DNA from: Symbiodinium natans | Lineage: Eukaryota; Sar; Dinophyceae; Suessiales; Symbiodiniaceae | Direction of reading: 5' to 3' | NCBI GenBank assembly: GCA_905221605.1 | Contig: CAJNDS010002760.1 | Coordinates: 37,501-101,500, forward strand | Length of the DNA stretch: 64,000 nucleotides | Shown here: positions 50,244 through 58,479 of the stretch, in pieces | Layout of the letters: each line of letters opens with the position of its first letter | How positions within the stretch are numbered: position 1 is the first letter of the stretch | Program-made: the position numbers and the translations under genes | The notes under the pieces: generated by a model | What the model was told of the DNA's origin: nothing | What the model saw: only the letters and a program-made list of their open reading frames with translations | Database searches by the model: none

Positions 50244-50366
50244 CGCGACAAGCTGTCGCACCCTCATTTCGACGAAGAGCTGATCAAGACGGTCGGGCTC
50301 TCAAGACGTCGTGTAGCCCGGGGGTTTCCAAGAACTAGGTTCACCATGTATACCCAAGCACAGTAG
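50244..50366 (+). CDS. terminal exon, unknown protein
   Basis: Strong pyrimidine-rich acceptor TTCCGCTCCTGCCAG, then 40 codons and TAG: RDKLSHPHFDEELIKTVGLS, RRRVARGFPRTRFTMYTQAQ. Basic C-terminus. Confidence 0.72.
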   Translation, partial: RDKLSHPHFDEELIKTVGLSRRRVARGFPRTRFTMYTQAQ

Positions 50367-50514
50367 AATCCCCCTCAAGAAAAGCCAGCAGCAACGGCAT
50401 CCTCAAATCATAGGGCCTTAAGCTCTAAGCCCTGAACCCTAATCACTCGACCCTAAACCCTAAACCCTAAACCCTAAACCCTAAACCCTAAACCCTAAAC
50501 CCTAAACCCTAAAG

Positions 50515-50551
50515 ATTTAGAACATGGCTCCGAGGCTGTTGGCATTGAGGG
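50515..50551 (+). CDS. exon (pair 50.5 kb, exon 1)
   Basis: Acceptor CCTAAAG, donor GAGGG|GTTTAGG. Reads LEHGSEAVGIE and leaves two bases that fit the next exon. Confidence 0.55.
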
Positions 50552-50690
50552 GTTTAGGATTTAGGGTTTAGGATTTATAGGGTTTAGGATTTATAGGGTT
50601 TAGGATTTAGGGTCCAGGATTTATAGGGTTTAGGATTTAGGGTTTAGGATTTATAGGGTCTGGGGGCCACAGGGCTCGGGTGTCTTTCAG

Positions 50691-50763
50691 AGCTCTTTTC
50701 GATGGGTCGTTGAGTCAGGTCTCTGTGCCCATCGTGCCCTTGGCCATGTGGCCGGCGCCCTAG
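50691..50763 (+). CDS. terminal exon (pair 50.5 kb, exon 2)
   Basis: Acceptor GGGTGTCTTTCAG. In phase: (G)ALFDGSLSQVSVPIVPLAM then WPAP and TAG, with 18 of 23 third positions G or C. The intron 50552-50690 consists of TTTAGGAT/TTTATAGGG-type units. Confidence 0.62.
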
Positions 50764-50825
50764 ACATGATCGTAACTTGCGCTGCCAAGCACTTGGGGCT
50801 TTTGGCTTTTAAGGGTTTTATGATA

Positions 50826-50935
50826 CTAGGGGTACCTTATCTTGTGGTACCTGATTATAAGGAACTCCTACTATTTGGGGGGGGGGGGCTATTATGGGGG
50901 TCCCTTATTTTCGTACACTCCCATGTACGCTGCCT
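50826..50935. mobile_element. MITE-like element, family M copy 5
   Basis: CTAGGGGTACCTTATCTTGT...CCTACTATTTGGGGG...CCCTTATTTTCGTACACTCC. Confidence 0.5.
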
Positions 50936-50952
50936 CGGCTTTTGGTCTGCAG

Positions 50953-51066
50953 CTACCCAAAGAGCCAAATACCCCTGAGTGAAGGAGTATACCTTAAGTT
51001 TGAAATCATACTAAGGATCCCTAAATCAAGGTATATTCCTTAAGTGGTTTTGGGCTCTTTGGGTAC
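50953..51066. mobile_element. MITE-like element, family B copy 4 (no array)
   Basis: Inverted ends GCTACCCAAAGAGCC and GGGCTCTTTGGGTACC; GTATACCTTAAG and AAGGTATATTCCTTAA mirror each other. Comparison copy for the array-bearing 43789 element. Confidence 0.85.
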
Positions 51067-51170
51067 CTTAACTTCCCAAATGTTGCTGATGAGGGTTTGA
51101 GGATTTACTGTCGGGTCTAGGACCCCAAACTCCGAATCCATCCTCCCTCTTCCCCCTTCTCGCCCGCAAG

Positions 51171-51211
51171 CGAAACATCGCCTGCGCGATCGTAGCCGAA
51201 ACCACATGGAG
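51171..51211 (+). CDS. exon, unknown protein
   Basis: Very strong pyrimidine tract and acceptor CTTCTCGCCCGCAAG; donor ATGGAG|GTGCGT. Frame RNIACAIVAETTW. A family L MITE starts about 20 nt past the donor. A second frame (KHRLRDRSRNHMEVRSVMAI) is open beyond the donor to a TAG. Confidence 0.52.
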
Positions 51212-51232
51212 GTGCGTTCCGTCATGGCAATA

Positions 51233-51358
51233 TAGGAGTCAGAGTAATTCCTAAACAGTATTCCCTTATGGTCCCTATATAACTATACTTTCAGCACCCC
51301 CGAAACGCTCTTCTAATTATGAAGACCCCTATATTACCCTAGCAGGACCGTCAGGCTT
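51233..51358. mobile_element. MITE-like element, family L copy 3
   Basis: ATATAGGAGTCAGAGTAATT, ATGGTCCCTATAT, CACCCCCGAAACGCTCTTCT. Confidence 0.65.
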
Positions 51359-51491
51359 TGTGGTTCAGTATCCTAGTTTACTTACCAAGATCGTCCCCTT
51401 GTAGCCCATATGACTCTGACCATGTGCATTCCAAGCTACCCAAAACACAAAATCTAACAGACTAGGCCCAATCTCTCTGAGCACTTCTTGT

Positions 51492-51642
51492 CTAGGACCG
51501 GGAGTAGGCCCCTTTTTCCTTTTTTTAGGGTTGGGGTTCCCTTAGCATCCCCTCAAAACCAAAGAGGTGCCCTGTTTGATCCCTAAACCCTAAACCAAAA
51601 CCCTAAACTCAACCCTAATTCCTAGGTTACTCCTGGGTCTAG
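51492..51642. mobile_element. family C copy 4 with nested C-type array
   Basis: CTAGGACCGGGAGTAGGCCC to GTTACTCCTGGGTCTAG. A CCCTAAA block (51571-51618) interrupts the right arm between CCCTGTTTGA and TTCCTAGG. The array is in the opposite orientation and in the other arm compared with copy 2. Confidence 0.83.
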
Positions 51643-51657
51643 TTGGGTTTTTTGTAG

Positions 51658-51767
51658 GACTTGTTGGGTTGTTGGGGAAGGGCTCGTAGCCAACGCTTCC
51701 ACGCCGAGGTGCCGGGCGATTGGCGTCCACCTGTCGAAGACAAAGCACCTCGGTGGATGTTGTTGGG
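51658..51767 (+). CDS. exon, unknown protein
   Basis: Acceptor GGGTTTTTTGTAG lies 15 nt after the family C element; donor TTGGG|GTTTAGG. Two frames open: RARSQRFHAEVPGDWRPPVE then DKAPRWMLL, or CWVVGEGLVANASTPRCRAI. Confidence 0.57.
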
Positions 51768-52169
51768 GTTTAGGGTTTAGGGTTTAGGGTTTAGGGTGTA
51801 GGGTTTAAGGTTTAGGGTTGAGGGTTGAGGGTTTAGGGTTTAGGGTTTAGGGTTCAGCAGGGAATGAGGGAATTAGGGCCCCATATATGCCCTTTAAGGG
51901 ATTCTGTAGGGTACCCCCTTCCCCCGTTCCCTACGAACCAGCAGTAAGTGTTTGGCAGCGCGGTCGGGATTTTAAGTCTGTAGGGGTGCTTAACCTCTTC
52001 CCCTCAGTATTCGAAACCCCGAATACCACAAAAAGTCTCCCACAATCCCACTCCCCTAAACCCTAAACCACTCCTCTTAAACCCTTAACCCTTAACCCTA
52101 AACGCCTAAAACCCTAAAACCCCAAACCAGAAACCCTAAAGTCCTAAAACCCTCAACTCCGGCCTGAAA

Positions 52170-52334
52170 CTGCAAGGTACCGGGGTGGCAACACCCTTAA
52201 ACCCTAAACCCTTAAGTCTAACCCAGTCTGCAAAGTACTTAAACCCTGCCTACAAGCCTTAAACCCTTACACCCTAAACCCTAAACCCCAAACCCTAAAC
52301 CCTGCACCCACAACCTGCAAGGTACCGGGGTGGC
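52170..52334. repeat. 20-bp direct repeat flanking a C-type array
   Basis: CTGCAAGGTACCGGGGTGGC occurs perfectly at 52170-52189 and 52315-52334. The 125 bp between are CCCTAAA-type units plus unique sequence. Each copy contains a donor-like AAG|GTACCG. Confidence 0.9.
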
Positions 52335-52410
52335 CCCGAAGTGCGCCCCGTCGCGGGCGCCGGGGCTTCCGTGCCGCAGCCCAGGTACCAAGGCGCAGCT
52401 ACCCCCGGTC
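52335..52410 (+). CDS. candidate exon, Gly/Ala/Pro-rich
   Basis: GC-rich island, frame PEVRPVAGAGASVPQPRYQG then AATPGQ, ending at a G-type array. All three frames are open, so the frame is a guess; donor CCCAG|GTACCAAG is possible. Confidence 0.4.
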
Positions 52411-52880
52411 AGGGCTTAGGGTTTAGGGTTAAGGGTTCGAGGTTCAGAGGGTTTAAGGGTTTAGGGCGTATTGGCTTTGCTGTAAGGCTTCGGGGTTTAA
52501 GTACGGGCTTTGGTGTACTTGGCCAGAAAGGATTGGACACGGCCAATTGGGGTTTTGTTTTGGGGGCCCTAAACCCTAGTACCTAAACCCTAAACCCTAA
52601 ACCCTAAACCCTAAACCCTAAACCCTAAACCCTAAACGGTCGCCCCGCATCAAGGCCTCTCAGGGGCGTCTTCAACTGTCTTACGATGGGGGGTACCTTC
52701 ATGTCCTTTCCTTGGGAATCCGATGAATCCTACTTAGCAGTAGAGTAGGTAACCTTTAACCTTTTTGGGTTAATATATTCCCCTTATATTCCCAAAGGTT
52801 AACCTTTAAAACCCCTAGGTACTGGACAACTGAGCCTAAAATGGTTTCGGGCTCAGGGAGACCTTGAAAGGGATGGTAAT

Positions 52881-52954
52881 TGGGGGCGGGGGGGGGGGGG
52901 GGGGGTACCACAATCCCTATGGAGGACTGCTAGTATAGGGGGGAGCATCCCAAG
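52881..52954. mobile_element. family A copy 7, left arm replaced by poly-G
   Basis: Right arm AGGACTGCTAGTATAGGGGG then GAGCATCCCAA; a poly-G run stands where the left arm should be. Confidence 0.6.
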
Positions 52955-53239
52955 GAATGTGGTCCATATGGCCGAGAGTTTGTACTCCTTGTGTCCCCAG
53001 AAAGGACACCCAATAGATACACTCACCTCTATGCAAGAGGAACCCGAGGCACACCCACCAAAAATGTAGAGACCCTGTATCATATACCTTGAAAGGGATT
53101 GCTCCAAAGTCTTAAACCTAAACCCTGAACCCCAAGCCCTAAACCCTAAACCCTAAACACCCTAAACCGCAAACTTGAATCCCCTTTCAAGTCAGGGTTT
53201 GGGGGTTCAAGGCAAACCCTTGACCCCAAAAAGTTGCAG

Positions 53240-53337
53240 GAGCGCGGGCCACGATCCCAAGTCGAGCCACCGAAGTGGCCAGTCGTCAACTGAACCACCT
53301 GCAAGCAAGAGCAGTCACAGCACGAGTCCAGAACCTC
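53240..53337 (+). CDS. exon, helical segment of unknown protein
   Basis: Acceptor AAAGTTGCAG, donor AACCTC|GTAAGC. Frame ARATIPSRATEVASRQLNHL then QARAVTARVQNL, a long amphipathic helix. A family F MITE begins 18 nt into the intron. Confidence 0.72.
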
Positions 53338-53354
53338 GTAAGCCTTAAGCCCTT

Positions 53355-53449
53355 TACCAAAAGGCTCCTACGTAGTACCTTCTTGGGGGTAGTGTACTAG
53401 AAGACCCTAGTACTAACCCAAAAAGGAACGACATTGGAGCCTTCAGGTA
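53355..53449. mobile_element. MITE-like element, family F copy 2
   Basis: TACCAAAAGGCTCCTACGTA to ACATTGGAGCCTTCAGGTAA. Its 3' end contains CAG, a possible acceptor for the next island. Confidence 0.82.
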
Positions 53450-53457
53450 AACCCCAA

Positions 53458-53543
53458 ACCCCATGAACCCGCTCGCCCCTCTTTGGCGCCAGATCGGCGA
53501 TCCTCCTCCAGCCACGTTGCGTGCGGGTCCTGTTCTGCGAGTG
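53458..53543 (+). CDS. candidate exon, unknown protein
   Basis: Frame MNPLAPLWRQIGDPPPATLR then AGPVLR, donor CTGCGA|GTGCTTTAGG. A second frame starting at the MITE's CAG is open as well. Confidence 0.42.
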
Positions 53544-53919
53544 CTTTAGGGTTCTTGCAGGGCTTCGAGCTTTAAGAGGCATCGTAGATGCCGTACTGGA
53601 CTTTTGGGCTTAGAAGGTTTAAGTCATCCCCCAACCCTGTAACCCCTATATAAACCCTAAACACTACATACCTTTTATTCAACCCTATGAATGCAAATGG
53701 ACCATTCAGACTTTTAGGGTTCATCTGTCCGTGTAGTCCCCAAGTTTGGCAATGGGTCTTCGCCATTCCGTAGACTTTTAAAGATTTGTCTCGGGTCAGA
53801 AATCATTGTGCTTTCCCTTTTTCAAAGACTTGGTTTAGGGTCATAGGTCATGACGCTCTCCAGGAATCAGGCTAAACTAAAACCCTAAACCCTACACCCT
53901 AAACCCCTTTAAACTGAAG

Positions 53920-53991
53920 GATGTCGATCCAGCCGGATCTGGGCCGCATGTCCTCGGCAGAGCTCAGGTCCGTGGGAAGGTTTACGGGCTG
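53920..53991 (+). CDS. exon, unknown protein
   Basis: Acceptor AAACTGAAG, frame MSIQPDLGRMSSAELRSVGR then FTGW with GC-rich third positions. Donor GGCTG|GTTTAGG; earlier donors at GCTCAG|GTCCG or GGAAG|GTTTAC are possible. Confidence 0.52.
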
Positions 53992-54172
53992 GTTTAGGGT
54001 TTAGGGTTTAGAGGTGTCTCGGGTGTGGGGGTGTTTGGGGTGTGGGTCTAGGGTTTAGGATTTAGGGTTTATAGGCTTAGGGTTTAGAGTTTAGGGTTTA
54101 GGGTTGCTTCGGGAACTTGATTGTGTGTCTTCTGGGTTTGGGGTTGAGGGTCTGCGGTCCCTATAGCCAGAG

Positions 54173-54511
54173 CCCTGGGAGGATCCAAAAGTCGAACCCC
54201 CAAATCGTACCCAAAAACCCTAAACCCTAAACCCTAAACCCTAAACCCTAAACCCTAAACCCTAAACCCTAAACCCTAAACCCTAAACCCTAAACCCTAA
54301 ACCCTAAACCCTAAACCCTAAAACCAAAACCCTAAACCCTAAACCCTAAACCCTAAACCCTAAACCCTAAACCCTAAACCCTAAACCCTAAACCCTAAAC
54401 CCTAAACCCAAACCCTAAACCCCTAAACCCCTAAACCCTAAACCCCGATACTACGATTTGGGTCATTCTGAGGAGCCCTTGAAGGGATCTGCTTCTTGGA
54501 TCCTCCCAGGG
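54173..54511. mobile_element. large inverted repeat enclosing a long C-type array
   Basis: CCCTGGGAGGATCCAA (54173-54188) is the exact reverse complement of 54496-54511, and CCCAAATCGTA (54199-54209) of 54452-54462. Between the inner arms lie about 240 bp of CCCTAAA. This looks like a MITE whose loop is a telomere-like array. I see no second copy. Confidence 0.82.
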
Positions 54512-54613
54512 GTCCCCTAAACCCCAAACCCTAAACCCCTAATCCCTAAACCCTAAACCCTATTCCCTAATCTCTAAACCCTAAACCCTAAACCCTAAAC
54601 CCTAAACCCTAAA

Positions 54614-54682
54614 CTGACCCTTATGGTGCGAAACGGCGTTGGGAACAAGATGTCGAGCTACAGGGCAGGCCTTTTTTCTTAA
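54614..54682 (+). CDS. candidate terminal exon
   Basis: Directly after a C-type array: LTLMVRNGVGNKMSSYRAGL then FS and TAA. Confidence 0.45.
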   Translation: MTLMVRNGVGNKMSSYRAGLFS

Positions 54683-54830
54683 TAGGGTTTAGGGTTTGGT
54701 TTAGGGTTAAGGGCCAAGGGTTTAGGGTTTAGGGTTCAGGTTTGCGCTCGTCCAGACATAACAACATCCTTGAATCCCAACACCAAAACTCCTACGCCCA
54801 AGCCCAAAACCCATTAAGACCCTAACGCTC

Positions 54831-54924
54831 TACCCAAAGGCTCCTGTGAGTGCCTTTTTGGGGTAGTATACTAGAATACCCTATGGCTAACCCAAGAAAG
54901 GAACTACATTGGAGCCTTCAGGTA
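54831..54924. mobile_element. MITE-like element, family F copy 3
   Basis: TACCCAAAGGCTCCTGTGAG to ACATTGGAGCCTTCAGGTAA. Confidence 0.82.
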
Positions 54925-55114
54925 ATCATCACGCGTGGCCCTAAACCCAGAAACGCTAAGCTGGACGAACCCCAAAACCGAAACCCCGGAAACAGTTGGA
55001 AACCTCAAAGTAAAGTGTAATTAGGGCTTATTCCTAGACCCTCAACCCTCAACCCTAGGCCCTCAAACCTCAACCCTAAACCCTAAACCCTAAAGCCTAA
55101 CCCTCCGAAAAAAG

Positions 55115-55200
55115 CGAAGAATGGAGGCACGTGCAGGATCTCACCATCTCTCGGGAAGGAGCTGGGACCTCAGCTTGCGGGGGGCAACCTGCAGTTCGGG
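55115..55200 (+). CDS. exon (pair 55.1 kb, exon 1)
   Basis: Acceptor GAAAAAAG, donor TTCGGG|GTTTCT. Frame KNGGTCRISPSLGKELGPQL then AGGNLQFG, the frame with most G/C third positions of the three open here. Ends on a codon boundary. Confidence 0.62.
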
Positions 55201-55255
55201 GTTTCTGGTTTGGGGTTTAGGGTTTAGGGTTTAGGGTTTAGGGCTAAAGCCCCTA

Positions 55256-55312
55256 ACCCCCTAACCGCCCAACCCCCTAACCGCCCAACCCCCTAACCGC
55301 CCAAGTCCCCCC
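55256..55312. repeat. 16-bp tandem repeat
   Basis: CCCCCTAACCGCCCAA about three times, then poly-C and poly-A, all inside the intron of the 55.1 kb pair. Confidence 0.9.
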
Positions 55313-55336
55313 CCCCCCAAAAAAAAAAAGAAACAG

Positions 55337-55409
55337 AAGAATATGTTCTTCGTGAAATGGCGCAGCTTGTGGCCGGCGATCGAAGCAGTGGGTGCAGAGA
55401 AGTCCTTTA
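55337..55409 (+). CDS. exon (pair 55.1 kb, exon 2)
   Basis: Acceptor AAAGAAACAG; in phase 0: KNMFFVKWRSLWPAIEAVGA then EKSF. Donor CTTTA|GTGTTG. The intron between holds a G-type array, three 16-bp CCCCCTAACCGCCCAA units and a C/A tract. Confidence 0.65.
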
Positions 55410-55526
55410 GTGTTGTTTATAAAAGGATCCCCAAACCCCAAACCCCAAACAACGAACCCTAAACGCTAAACGCTAAACCCTAAACCCTGAACCCTGAACC
55501 CTGAACCCTGAACCCTGAACCCTGAA

Positions 55527-55650
55527 CCTTGAACCCTAAACCCTAAACCCTAAACCCTAAACCCTAAACCCTAAACCCTAAACCCTAAACCCTAAACCCT
55601 AAACCCTAAACCCTAAACCCTAAACCCTAAACCCTAAACCCTAAACCCTA
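55527..55650. repeat. pure C-type array
   Basis: About 17 CCCTAAA units, preceded by a block of CCCTGAA units, and ending at the palindrome at 55650. Confidence 0.95.
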
Positions 55651-55728
55651 CCCAAACAGGGAACCCCAAGAATATAGTAAGAATCTCAGAGGAATGTGCA
55701 TATTCTTGGGGTTCCTTGTTTGGGGCTC
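55650..55728. mobile_element. near-perfect palindrome, young MITE-like
   Basis: CCCAAACAGGGAACCCCAAG and CTTGGGGTTCCTTGTTTGGG are almost exact mirror arms, extended by AATAT/ATATT, with a loop of about 25 bp. No other copy seen. Confidence 0.85.
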
Positions 55729-55843
55729 CGACTAGGATCCTTTAGTTTAGGGGCTTCTGGTTGGGGGTTTAGGGGTTTCAGGTTGAAGGGTTGAAATTGG
55801 ATCGCATTTAAGGATTAGGAGGGGTTGCCGGGCCGAGTCCCAG

Positions 55844-55876
55844 ACGAATGCTAAGCTCTGCGCAAAGATGTGGAGG
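55844..55876 (+). CDS. candidate short exon
   Basis: Acceptor GAGTCCCAG; frame TNAKLCAKMWR, possible GC donor (GGAGG|GCTTAGG). Confidence 0.38.
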
Positions 55877-55977
55877 GCTTAGGGTTTCGGGTTTCGGGTT
55901 TAGGGTTTAGGGTTTAGGCTTTAGGGGCTTTAGGGCTTAGGGTTTTGGGTTGCAAAGGTTTATCCAGCTTACCAAAG

Positions 55978-56020
55978 TCCGTCGAACAGCTAACTCCCAC
56001 AGCTTTACCAGACCAGAGCC
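55978..56020 (+). CDS. candidate short exon
   Basis: Acceptor CTTACCAAAG; frame SVEQLTPTALPDQSP running into a C-type array without a clear donor. Confidence 0.38.
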
Positions 56021-56180
56021 CCAAACCCTAAACCCTAAACCCTAAACCCGCAACCCTAAACCCTAAACCCTCAACCCTCAACCCTAAACCCTAAACCCTA
56101 AACCCTAAACCCTAAACCCTAAACCCTAAACCCTAAACCCTAAACCCTAAACCCTAGCCCTAAACCCTAAACCCTGGCAG

Positions 56181-56268
56181 GTTGGCACCATCACCTTTGA
56201 GGGCGAGACTGATGTCACCGGCCTCGACTTCGAGGAGAGGGGCTCAGGGCTGCAGGTTCCAGATATGG
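56181..56268 (+). CDS. exon, unknown protein
   Basis: Acceptor AACCCTGGCAG right after a C-type array; donor GATATGG|GTAGGG at a G-type array. Frame VGTITFEGETDVTGLDFEER then GSGLQVPDM, almost all third positions G or C at first. Among the clearest exons. Confidence 0.83.
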
Positions 56269-56394
56269 GTAGGGTCTAGGGTTTAGGGTTTAGGGTTTAG
56301 GGTTTAGGGTTTAGGGTTTAGGGTTTTAGGGTTTTAGGGTTTTAGGGTTTTAGGGTTTGAGGTTTAGGGTTTTGGGGTTTTGGGTTTTTAGGGT

Positions 56395-56652
56395 TTAGGG
56401 TTTTAGGGGGTACAGGGATCCCAAAACCGGGAGTTTCCAAGAACAGGGGGGTTCCGGGCAGCTCGCTTGTGCATTCCGGGGAACTTTGCAAATAAATAAG
56501 TGAAGGCATATGTGCAATGCATGGAAAGGGACTTCGTTCGCAGCGTCTTCCTCATCAACAAAACAAAATAAACGTTTTGCAACTAAAACGTAGAACGCAA
56601 GTAACAAGGCTGCGACGGGTGGATTTGGAGAACGACCCTGCCCAAGAAACAT
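56395..56652 (-). CDS. possible minus-strand ORF with hydrophobic segment
   Basis: 85 codons: VAALLLAFYVLVAKRLFCFV then DEEDAANEVPFHALHI. No splice sites seen. A plus frame (MERDFVRSVFLINKTK) overlaps it. Arrays bound both sides. Confidence 0.3.
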   Translation of the reverse strand: MFLGQGRSPNPPVAALLLAFYVLVAKRLFCFVDEEDAANEVPFHALHICLHLFICKVPRNAQASCPEPPCSWKLPVLGSLYPLKP

Positions 56653-56751
56653 TACCCTAAACCCTAAATCCTAAAGCCTAAACCCTAAACCCTAAACCCT
56701 AAACCCTAAACCCTAAACCCTAAACCCACCCCTGACGCCCTAAGCTGCCAG

Positions 56752-56820
56752 ACCATCGTCCGGCTTGAGGTGGGCGAGGCCAGGGCACTGTTACAGCCTG
56801 GCTTTCGATTTGCTGGGTCT
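56752..56820 (+). CDS. exon (pair 56.8 kb, exon 1)
   Basis: Acceptor TAAGCTGCCAG, donor GGGTCT|GTGGGG. Exactly 23 codons: TIVRLEVGEARALLQPGFRF then AGS. An earlier acceptor (CCCTAAG) would change frame. Confidence 0.6.
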
Positions 56821-57033
56821 GTGGGGTTTACTGTTTAGGGTTTGGGGTTTAGGGTTTAGGGTTTAGAGTTTAGGGTTTAGGGTTTAAGGTCTGGAGTTTG
56901 GGACGGGTAGGGGTTAAGGCTTGAGGGCTTAGATTCGGGCTTGGGCTTCAGGGTTCGGTTTTTACATGTCAGGGTCCTCTGGCAGCTTCACGCCGGAAAC
57001 CCTAAACCCCAAACCCTAAACCCTAAACCCCAG

Positions 57034-57111
57034 TCCGTGCCGGTCGGCGGAAAGCCTCGAGCCTCAACCTCCCAAACTAAAATCATCCTTTTTGCGGGTT
57101 CAGGGTTTTAA
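57034..57111 (+). CDS. exon (pair 56.8 kb, exon 2)
   Basis: Acceptor CTAAACCCCAG; in phase 0: SVPVGGKPRASTSQTKIILF then AGSGF and TAA. A donor TTTGCGG|GTTCAG before the stop is possible. Confidence 0.57.
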   Translation, partial: SVPVGGKPRASTSQTKIILFAGSGF

Positions 57112-57298
57112 AAACTAAGTGCTACACCCCAAGCCCTAGCCCATAAACCTTCAGTCCTAAAGCCCTAAGAGACCTTGAACCCCCAAATCCCAAACCACCA
57201 ACCCTAAACCCTAAACCCTAAACCCCAAACCCCAAACCCCAAACCCCAAACAAACCCTCAACCCCAAAGCCTAAACTCCAACACCCAAACCTTAAACG

Positions 57299-57379
57299 GC
57301 TCTGGGGGATGCGGATAAACCCAAACCTCTGCAATGCCCAAGCCCAGTTAAGCCGGAGCCGCCAACACTCAAGTCTTAA
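57299..57379 (+). CDS. candidate terminal exon, Lys/Pro-rich
   Basis: ALGDADKPKPLQCPSPVKPE then PPTLKS and TAA between C-type arrays. No acceptor AG at the edge. Confidence 0.4.
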   Translation, partial: ALGDADKPKPLQCPSPVKPEPPTLKS

Positions 57380-57658
57380 GTCCGAAACCCTAAACCCTAG
57401 ACCCTAAGCCCTAAACCCTAAACCCTAAACCCTAAACCCTAAACCCTAAACCCTAAACCCTAAACCCTAAACCCTAAACCCTAAACCCTAAACCCCAAGC
57501 CCGAAAGCCTTAACCCCAAACCCCAAGCCCGAAAGCCTCAACCCCTAAACTCGACAATCCCATCCTCGAATTTCTTAAGGCCCTAACAACCCTCCAGGTT
57601 TAGTGTTGAGGGTTTAGGGTTTAGGGTTCCTCTAAGCCCAGCCCCCCAAGCCCATAAG

Positions 57659-57771
57659 CCATTGGAAGCCCGATGCAGCGAGGTGCTGGTGTATCCACAG
57701 CCGCGGACAAAGCCGGAAGTGGGTGTGGGCTTGAACAAGGCTCAAGCAACCCCTTCGGATTACGGATTGGG
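57659..57771 (+). CDS. candidate exon, unknown protein
   Basis: Acceptor GCCCATAAG; frame PLEARCSEVLVYPQPRTKPE then VGVGLNKAQATPSD; donor GGATTGGG|GTTCAG. Internal donors exist, so the 3' end is uncertain. Confidence 0.47.
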
Positions 57772-57850
57772 GTTCAGGGTTCATGGGCTTATAAGGGCTT
57801 TAAGTGCTTATGGGTTTTGAGAATGAGGTTGCAGGGCTAAGGGTCTCAAG

Positions 57851-57927
57851 GTTTGCGTGCTGGGATCCTGCTTCACTGGTCCGTTTTGTCAACTGGCAGT
57901 TAGATAGCGACTCTTCAATGCCAAACT
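57851..57927 (+). CDS. exon adjoining a MITE
   Basis: Acceptor GGGTCTCAAG, donor CCAAACT|GTACCA. Frame FACWDPASLVRFVNWQLDSD then SSMPN. The family B element begins about six bases into the intron. Confidence 0.57.
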
Positions 57928-57932
57928 GTACC

Positions 57933-58038
57933 ATAACCCTAAGCCCCTTAGTTAAGGAATATACCTCAATCTATAAGGGGTCCTTAATGTGATTTAAGGT
58001 ACATTCCTTAACTAAGGGGCATTGGGCTCTTTGGGAAC
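57933..58038. mobile_element. MITE-like element, family B copy 5 (no array)
   Basis: CCCCTTAGTTAAGGAATATA and TTCCTTAACTAAGGGGCATT are long inverted arms; the right end GGGCTCTTTGGGAACC is intact, the left outer end is shortened. Confidence 0.85.
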
Positions 58039-58197
58039 CCTAAGCCGCTAAGCCCCGAACCGAAGCTTCGGAGTTGGGTAGGAGGATGGGGTTTAGGGGG
58101 CTCTTTGTTCTTTCACACTCGAAGAGTCTAAAGCCTTAAACTTAGTGGATCTTAGTTTGGGTACAGTATATAGTCCCTGGCATGTGGAATAACGTAC

Positions 58198-58345
58198 ATG
58201 GTCAGTTCTCTAAATGATTTTCCCCCTTTTTGGGTACGTACTTTAGATATTAGCGGCCGCTTTCTACTTGAAACCCCAACAAAGACCCTAATCTAGAGAA
58301 TCCCCCATATACCCTAAAATAAGCGGGGCCTCTTTTTCATAAGGA
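58198..58345. mobile_element. MITE-like element, family G copy 6
   Basis: ATGGTCAGTTCTCTAAATGA and TAGCGGCCGCTT; ends less clear than in copy 5. Confidence 0.5.
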
Positions 58346-58425
58346 CCCCAAACCCTAAACCCTAAACCCCAAACCCCAAACCCTAAACCCTAAACCCTAA
58401 ACCCACAGCTGCCTTGTGTTGGCAG

Positions 58426-58476
58426 GCCGCCACGGTGAGGCGCTCAGTGCCTTCACGTGTCGTTTTTTTATACTAA
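58426..58476 (+). CDS. terminal exon, unknown protein
   Basis: Acceptor CCTTGTGTTGGCAG; AATVRRSVPSRVVFLY then TAA. Confidence 0.55.
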   Translation, partial: AATVRRSVPSRVVFLY

Positions 58477-58479
58477 GAA

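Noticed and set aside
54446-54520. Exon-like frame YYDLGHSEEPLKGSASWILP ending in TAA
   Set aside because: It lies inside the right arm of the 54173-54511 inverted repeat, so the openness is better explained by the element.
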